Source: Silene conica (taxonomy: Eukaryota; Streptophyta; Magnoliopsida; Caryophyllales; Caryophyllaceae). From it: DNA of 64,000 bases. The translations under genes and the position numbers were made by a program. The stretch covers positions 18,810,649 through 18,874,648 of the forward strand of contig CM055312.2 of assembly GCA_029255685.2 (NCBI GenBank). The letters run 5' to 3'. Shown piece by piece: positions 58,042 to 64,000 of the stretch. Numbering within the stretch: position 1 is the stretch's first letter; each line of letters begins with the position of its first letter. The notes beneath the pieces are model-generated. The model worked only from the letters and a program-made list of their open reading frames with translations. It was not told where the DNA came from and made no database searches.

Positions 58042-59784
58042 TCATGAAGCATCCGAAAAAGGATCAAAGTAAGAAACTTCAACCTTCCCAATGAACTCAT
58101 TCTCTCCACGGAAGTGCTTCACATATTGGCCATTGACTTTAAACCTCTCTCCGGATGAGGTTTCTAACTCAATTGACCCAAACTTCGAGACATCTGTGAT
58201 GGTGTAAGGTCCGCTCCACCTGGATTTCAGCTTACCATGAAAAAGACGAATACGAGCATTAAAAAGTAAGACCTTATCACCTACCTGAAAATCACGCCTA
58301 ATTATTCTCTTGTCATGCCAGCGCTTGGTTTTCTCCTTGTAGATCCTGGCATTGTCATAGGCAAGCAACCTAAATTCTTCCAACTCGTTCAGCTGCGACA
58401 AACGTTTCTCACGGGAAAGGTTAGGGTCTAAGTTAAGATCACAAATGGCCCACCAAGACTTGCGTTCTAACTCAACTGGTAAGTGACAAGTCTTACAATA
58501 AATCAACCGGAATGGTGACATTCCGATTGGAGTTTTGAACGCAGTTCTATAGGCCCATAAAACATCATCAAGCTTTAGACTCCAATCTTTCCTAGACTTA
58601 GAGACAACTTTGGCTAGGGTCTCCTTGAGTTCTCTATTAGAGATCTCAACTTGACCACTAGTCTAAGGGTGATATGCAAGACCCCTACGATGTTGGACAC
58701 CGAATTTATTTAGCAAGACACCTAATTGTTTCTCTTTGAAATGCATACCTCCATCACTAATGACAACCCTAGGGACACCAAAGCGAGGAAATATGATTTT
58801 CTTAAACAGTTTAATAACAGCCTTTGCATCACAATGGGGAGTAGCAATAGCTTCTACCCACTTAGACACATAATCAACGGCTACAAGAATATACCTGTTA
58901 CCTTGACTACTGGGGAAAGGTCCCTGATAATCAATGCCCCATACATCAAAAATCTCTACCTCTAAAATACCAACCTGTGGCATCTCATGTCTTTTGGAGA
59001 CATTCCCAGATCTCTGACAAGCATCACAACTACCTACACAATTCCTACAGTCAGCATGCAAAGTAGGCCAATAAAAACCAGACTGTAATACCTTGGCCAC
59101 GGTCCTAGATGGACCGTGGTGACCACCATATGCAGAAGAGTGGCATGCTTCCAGAATGTCCTTCACCTCCCATTGGGGGACGCATCTCCGGATAAGTCCA
59201 TCTTCGCATTCCTTGAAAACATATGGGCCATCCCAAAAATACTGCTTTACATCAACGATAAATCTCTTCTTCTGTTGCCATGAAAGCTCAGGAGGAATTT
59301 TACCTGTGACAACAAAGTTAGCAAAATCAGCATACCAAGGAGGGGGGTAAGAACCTGAACTATTAATGATAAATAAACTCTCATTAGGAAATGAATCATC
59401 AATAGGCAGAGAATCTTCCCCATCAGTCAGCTGAAGGCGAGATAGGTGGTCAGCTACCACATTCTCCGCGCCCTTCTTGTCCCTAATCTCAATGTCAAAC
59501 TCTTGTAGAAGGAGTATCCACCTCAATAACCTTGGCTTTGAATCTTTCTTCAGGAAGAGGCCCTTCAAAGCTGCATGGTCAGTATAAACAATTACCTTAT
59601 TACCTACCAAATAGGATCGGAATTTCTCTAAGGCAAAGATCACAGCTAGCATCTCCTTCTCAGTGGTGAAGTAGTTGACTTGAGTCTCATCTAGGGTACG
59701 GCTCGCATAGTATATAGCATTTAGAGCCTTGTTCTTCCTTTGGCCTAGCACAACACCCAAAGCATAGTCACTGGCATCGCACAT
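58042..59784 (-). pseudogene. Athila-like RNase H and integrase, one in-frame stop
   Basis: 59784-58663 reads [17 protein letters not shown] (RNase H Asp), [10 protein letters not shown], then the integrase finger ([10 protein letters not shown] ... [12 protein letters not shown]) and [10 protein letters not shown] (first catalytic Asp), VISDGGMHF (second). A TAG after LAYHP interrupts the frame just before [11 protein letters not shown], which has the catalytic Glu. The C-terminal part (58521-58042) has [20 protein letters not shown] and [10 protein letters not shown]. There is no chromodomain, as expected for Athila. Only this stop was noticed, so this is the least damaged part of the element. 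Confidence 0.85.
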
Positions 59785-59807
59785 GATCTCAAATGGGAGA
59801 TCCCAAT

Positions 59808-61139
59808 CTAGCGGATCAGTGCTGAGACCAAAGCTTCCTTCAACCCGTTAAAAGCTGAAAGGCACTCATCAGTAAACTCAAAGACAGCATCCTTAAGGAG
59901 CAACTGTGTAAGTGGTTTAAAAATCTTAGAGAAGTCCTTAATGAAACGCCGGTAAAAACCTGCATGTCCTAAGAAACTTCTCACCCCCTTAACATTAACA
60001 TGAGGGGGTAATTGCTCAATCACTTGCACCTTTGCTTTATCTACATGAATACCCTTGTCAGATATAAGATGCCTAACACTACCCCCTCATTGACCATAAA
60101 CTGACACTTTTCCTAGTTTAAGACAAGGTTTACATCAATACAGCGCTGCAAGACTTTATCAAGGTTAGCTAAGCATTGATCAAACTCATTACCATAAACA
60201 GAAAAATCATCCACAAATACCGCCATGATGTTTTCAATAAAATCAGAAAAGATACCCATCATACACCTTTGAAAGGTGGCAGAAGCATTACACAACCCAA
60301 AAGGCATTCTGCGGTATGCAAAAACACCTTGTGGGCAGATAAAAGTAGTCTTACTCTGATCATCAGGATGGATAGAAATCTGTAAAAAATCCTGAATAAC
60401 CATCTAGAAAACAGAAGAATTTATTATAAGCAAGTCTCTCAGTGATTTGGTCAACAAAAGGAAGGGGGAAATGGTCTTTCTTGGTGGGGGCATTTAACTG
60501 TCTATAATCAATGCACATCCGCCACCCTGTCACTACTCTAGTAGGTATTAATTCATTTTTCTCATTTTTAACCACAGTGGTTCCTTCTTTCTTAGGAACC
60601 ACCTGAACTAGGCTAACCCACTTGGAGTTGCCAACTGAATAAATAATACCTGCATCAAGAAGTTTCATCACCTCAGCCATAACTACCTCCTGCATCTTAT
60701 GGTTCAACTTACGTTGACCCTGTCTATAGGGCTTATGCCCTTCCTCTAACTCTATCCTATGCATGCAAACATCAGGACTGATGCCCTTAATGTCATCCAA
60801 AGAATAACCTAAAGCTTTCCTGGTCTTTTTGAGAACAGTCATCAAGGCAGAAAGTTGGTTAGGATCAAGTTTAGAACTAACAATTGCAGGATATTGCTCA
60901 GTGTCATCTAGGAAAACATACTTAAGATTATGAGGAAGTGGCTTACGCTCTGGTACATTTACCTCTATGGCATGAACAGAATCAGTACTAATAGAATAGC
61001 ACATGTTTACCAGATTAGCATTAGCCAAGCCCATGAGCTTCTCATCTTCTTCCTCAGTCAGCTCATATTCCTCTATCTCTGCTTCCACAACATCCAGCTC
61101 CTCAACATTCTCAGCTGGATTACCTACACACTTATCCAA
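59808..61139 (-). pseudogene. Athila-like reverse transcriptase, frameshifted
   Basis: First part (61139-60363): an acidic N-terminal stretch (EEYELTEEEDEKLMGLANAN), then SKWVSLVQVVPKKEGTTVVK, GWRMCIDYRQLNAPTKKDHF and YNKFFCFLDGYSGF. A shift near 60400 leads to QISIHPDDQSKTTF, RRMPFGLCNASATFQRCMM and the catalytic FVDDFSVYG near 60205. TAG replaces a usual Trp codon at about 60115. The last part (60029-59808) has VRSFLGHAGFYRRFIKDFSK, and a further shift near 59800 separates it from RNase H. Confidence 0.85.
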
Positions 61140-61145
61140 AACTGT

Positions 61146-62335
61146 TTAATCATCTAAGGGATCCTTGGTCAAGGATCCCCTCCAGTTACGGATAACATTC
61201 CTGTCAATAATATCAATGGAGCAACAAATATCATCAGTAAGAGTAGTTGCCTTATGGGCAAGACTAAACTCGATAGTGTCATCTCCAACCTCTAAAGTAA
61301 TGATCCCGCGTTTGACATCAATCACAGCCCCAGCTGTGTGTAAAAAGGGTCTACCTAAAATAATAGGTATCTGACTATCCTCAGCAATGTCTAAAACAAC
61401 GAAATCAACAGGAATAAAGAACTTCCCCACTCTAACTAGGACATCCTCCAAGACCCCTAATGGTCTTTGGGTTGATCTATCTGCCATTTGTAAGGTAATG
61501 TGGGTGACCTTAAGTCTACCTATGTTAAGTCTCTCACAAACAGAATAGGGCATAACACTGACACTAGCCTCTAGATCACAAAGGTTTTCCCAATAACTTG
61601 ATTTCCTATAGTGCATGGGATAGAAAAACTACATGGGTCTTTCAACTTGGGTGCTATATTATTTTGTGGAAGAACATAACATTCTTCCACAAAAGCAATC
61701 GCACCTTCGTCCTGAAATTTCCTCTTACGACTTAAAATATCTTTCATAAATTTAGTATAAGAAGGTACCTGGGTAATTAAGTCAGTGAATGGGATGGTTA
61801 CCTCAAGGTTCTTCACCATCTCCAAGAGCTTACCAAATTTCCGATCCTCTTTTGAATTCTTCAATCGCTCGGGATACAGAACAGTAACACTAGCCGTAGG
61901 ATCAGCTACCTTCGGCTTCTTCAACAGTAAAATCTCAGTGAGGTCTTGAATGAGGGACGGGTCTAACAATTCAGGATTGGAATCCGCGTTCTGCTCAGGA
62001 ACCCTGGTCGATCGACTTGGTGTGTCGGTCGATCGACCAGATGCGCTGTTATCAGAGTTCTTCTGTTTTGCAAAAACTAATCTCTCGCCAGGTACCTCGG
62101 TCGATCGACCTGATGTAGTGTTCAGTCGACCTCCCGACCTGTGTACGGGATCAGTTTCTTCGTCCCGAACTTCAGCAGAATCACCCTTGGAAGTTGGTCC
62201 GTCATAAGCACGACCACTTCTGAGATTTATAGCATTTAATGTCTCTATGGAACTCTCACAACTGCCCGGAGAGTTAGCAATCTGGTTAGCAGCTAAGATT
62301 GCTAATTGGTCCTCAAAAGTCTTCAAAGAAGCCAC
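61146..62335 (-). pseudogene. Athila-like gag-protease linker and protease with altered active-site motif
   Basis: 62335-61571 encodes a variable linker, with two box pairs inside the frame (giving GRSTDTPSRST and GRLNTTSGRST). A conserved PSYTKFMKDILSRKRK region and CSFSIPCTIGNQVIGK then lead to the protease. A shift near 61590 continues into LCDLEASVSVMPYS: the usual D-L-G-A-S has Glu in place of Gly, next to the catalytic Asp. LEDVLVRVGKFFIPVDFVVL and IPIILGRPFL follow. Both lesions predict an inactive protease. Confidence 0.8.
62006..62131. repeat. Two box pairs inside Athila-like coding sequence
   Basis: GGTCGATCGACT (62006) / GGTCGATCGACC (62027) and GGTCGATCGACC (62099) / GTTCAGTCGACC (62120). 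The starts within each pair are 21 bp apart, i.e. seven codons, and the pairs are 93 bp (31 codons) apart, so the reading frame is kept. The second box of the last pair has two mismatches. Confidence 0.85.
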
Positions 62336-62344
62336 TTGAGCCTT

Positions 62345-63220
62345 TTACATTTCCATCATTTGTTTCATTAGAGCATGAACAAGCTCTCTCAACTCCGCTG
62401 TCTCACCCGTGTTGTCAACCGTAGTAACTAGCTTCGCACTTTCTTGCTTCAGCTGGGCTGCCTCAAGCTTTTCAAAACGGGCTTCAACGGTTGTCTCAAG
62501 AGCTAATACTCTATCCATTTCTACATTCAACCTTCGCGAATTCCCACGTGAACTCCCGAATTTGGCCCTATGCACCGCCATGTCTTCAATAGTGTTCCAA
62601 CCCTTCATGTGGTTTGTATTATTTTGGAATCTACCATTGGCGGCTGCATCAAGAATTACCTTATAGTCATCATAAAGAGCATTGTAAAATTGGTTGCACA
62701 AGTACCATTGAGGAAAGCCATGATGAGGAATAGACCGGACTAATTTCTTGAACCGACCCCATGCCTCACAAAATTCTTCATCCGGACCTTGTTGAAAGTT
62801 AGTGATTTGACTTCTCAAGTCATTGGCCTTCGCAAGTGGGAAGTACTTTTTATAGAAAGCCAATGCCAAGGAAGTCCAATCTGTAACCTTCTCAACTACC
62901 CTATCAAGGTAGCGGTACCAATCTCTCGCAGAATCCTTCAATGAATAAAGGAACATCATTGCCTTCACCTCATCTTGAGTCACCCCGGCTGGTATATGAA
63001 TGGAACATCAATAATCCTTGAATGTCTCAACGTGCCTCAACGGATCCTCATCGGGTAGACCAGAAAATTGGTTCCGCTCCACCAGAATGATGTAGTTCGG
63101 GTGGAGCTCAAAAGAACCAGTAGTAGGTGTAGGCAAAGTAAACCCCTTCGTTAGATCTTGTACCTTTGGTTGTATGTGATCATAGAAAGTACCCATGTCT
63201 CTAAGAATGAGAGTACTCAA
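62345..63220 (-). pseudogene. Athila-like gag, one in-frame stop
   Basis: Starts MSTLILRDMGTFYDHIQPKV at 63220 and runs through RNQFSGLPDEDPLRHVETF. A TGA follows KDY at about 63008 where the family usually has an amino acid. The frame then continues with CSIHIPAGVTQDEVKAMMFL, the core LFYKKYFP-like stretch AFYKKYFPLAKANDLRSQI and QQGPDEEFCEAWGRFKKLVR, to a Glu/Lys-rich probable coiled coil and a stop near 62345. Without the stop it would be a continuous Athila/Gypsy gag; no zinc knuckle is visible. Confidence 0.8.
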
Positions 63221-63355
63221 GCCTTCCTCTCAAAAACATGTCTTCTAATATGCAAAAACAACACTAGAAGAAAAGGTAAGTAACGATCTTAAGGAACCGG
63301 AGTTCCTTAAGACAAGGAAAATAAACTAAAAATTTACAAACAAAATTATACCGTC

Positions 63356-63373
63356 TCCCCGGCAACGGCGCCA
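63356..63373 (-). other. Primer-binding site of the Athila-like element
   Basis: Minus strand TGGCGCCGTTGCCGGGGA, a few bases inside the LTR end; usually assigned to tRNA-Asp in Athila-type elements. Confidence 0.85.
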
Positions 63374-63378
63374 AAATT

Positions 63379-64000
63379 TGACACCCGTCGTTGAGGGGTG
63401 CCAAAGATAAGATTTATAAAACCTCGGCTTAAGACTAGATAGCGTAAGTCAAGGGTCAAACCACAGAGAGGTGGGGAGTGTTTATTGTTTAAGGTCAATG
63501 TTTTTAGGGTAAAAATTTTGGGGGTTTGATTTGGTTAACACTAAATCTATAAATAAAGATGAAAACAAAGCAAGAAAATAAGAATGATATAAACTTATAA
63601 TAAAAAGGATGCTAGGATGTTCTGGTAGTAAATAGCTACGATGGTGTAAATCCTAAGTCAACATGTATTGCAGTCGCGTAAGGGGTGTAACATATCCTTT
63701 CGGTCTATGGTACCTAATAGCTCCTTTCGGCCTATGCTATTAGTTCCTAGGTCTCACGGTTATTGGGTGTCAACAATAAGGGTGATTCCTAAATTCTAGG
63801 TCACATACCTTTCAGTCTTTAAGTAACCTAACCGTCTTAAAACGATAACCAATGCCCTTCCCGTATCTTTCAATCTTGGGTAAGTCATTACTAACATCCT
63901 ACAAGTCTCCTTTCAGTCTCATTGTAGGTTATTATGGTCGACGGGATAAAACAGACTGAAAACATACGCGCGTCGGTCGACCGACCAGCTAGTCCAGTCG
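63379..64000 (-). repeat. Right (5') LTR of the Athila-like element, cut by the window edge
   Basis: Begins (plus sense) TGACACCCGTCGTTGAGGGG, matching the left LTR for about 80 bp. Beyond that the match becomes poor. Short CCTTTCGGYCTATG-like repeats occur at 63695-63735. A box GGTCGACCGACC at 63975 is followed, exactly 21 bp on, by AGTCG at the window end, so a ninth pair appears to be cut there. Confidence 0.75.

Larger units (their letters stand above)
42773..64000 (-). mobile_element. Athila-like Gypsy element (minus), split by a chromovirus, running off the right edge
   Basis: Order on the minus strand from right to left: LTR (63379 onward), primer site, gag, protease, reverse transcriptase, RNase H, integrase, a downstream ORF of the ATHILA type, polypurine region and the other LTR (54089 back to 42773). 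It inserted into the Copia protease. The 10.07-kb chromovirus sits in its left LTR. All coding parts carry stops or shifts. Nine paired GGTCG-NN-CGACC boxes are spread over it. The two LTRs share their ends but look unexpectedly different further in. Confidence 0.8.

Overview
This is a piece of a repeat-rich eudicot plant nuclear genome. The evidence is one spliced host gene (a Maf-like nucleotide pyrophosphatase with the typical plant intron layout), plant-type LTR retrotransposons (Tekay/Del-like chromovirus, Athila-like, Copia), LINEs, a CACTA element carrying a Ulp1 protease gene, Tourist/Stowaway/hAT/Mutator MITEs and a Helitron. The family within the eudicots cannot be fixed from the sequence alone. 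Almost everything outside the Maf gene is mobile DNA.

Layout. 1-996 (minus) is the open 5' part of a reverse-transcriptase-family gene that runs off the left edge. 2.27-2.82 kb is a ~120-bp tandem repeat. 3.30-4.42 kb is a MITE with a hAT element nested inside it (perfect 8-bp target duplication). 4.85-12.26 kb is the Maf-like gene: nine inferred exons, 204 aa, introns holding at least two MITEs. 12.74-17.44 kb is an old LINE split by a 5'-deleted CACTA element whose Ulp1 reading frame is still open. 17.63-20.47 kb is a Tourist-like MITE split by a 5'-truncated LINE with a 16-17-bp target duplication. 21.4-24 kb holds related MITEs and a 1.35-kb hAT element with a Mutator-type MITE inside. 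24.8-29.9 kb has minisatellites, a LINE RNase H fragment and unrecognised ORFs. 30.55-35.27 kb fits a 4.7-kb non-autonomous Helitron.

From 36.08 kb to the right edge is a retrotransposon nest four levels deep: a Gypsy remnant (minus) is interrupted by a Copia element (plus, with a MITE in its LTR), which is interrupted by an Athila-like element (minus, running off the right edge), whose LTR is interrupted by a nearly complete 10.07-kb chromovirus (plus) with near-identical 2.4-kb LTRs and a 5-bp target duplication.

The most unusual signal is a set of short CpG-rich self-complementary boxes with a shared TCG-NN-CGA core. In the Athila-like element they occur as nine pairs (GGTCG-NN-CGACC), always exactly 21 bp start to start, in the LTRs, the spacers and the coding region. 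In the older Gypsy LTR, seven ACTCG-NN-CGAGT boxes sit at an exact 19-bp period. Feature types do not explain this regularity.

All exon boundaries, families and ages were inferred by reading the sequence; no alignment or database search was run.
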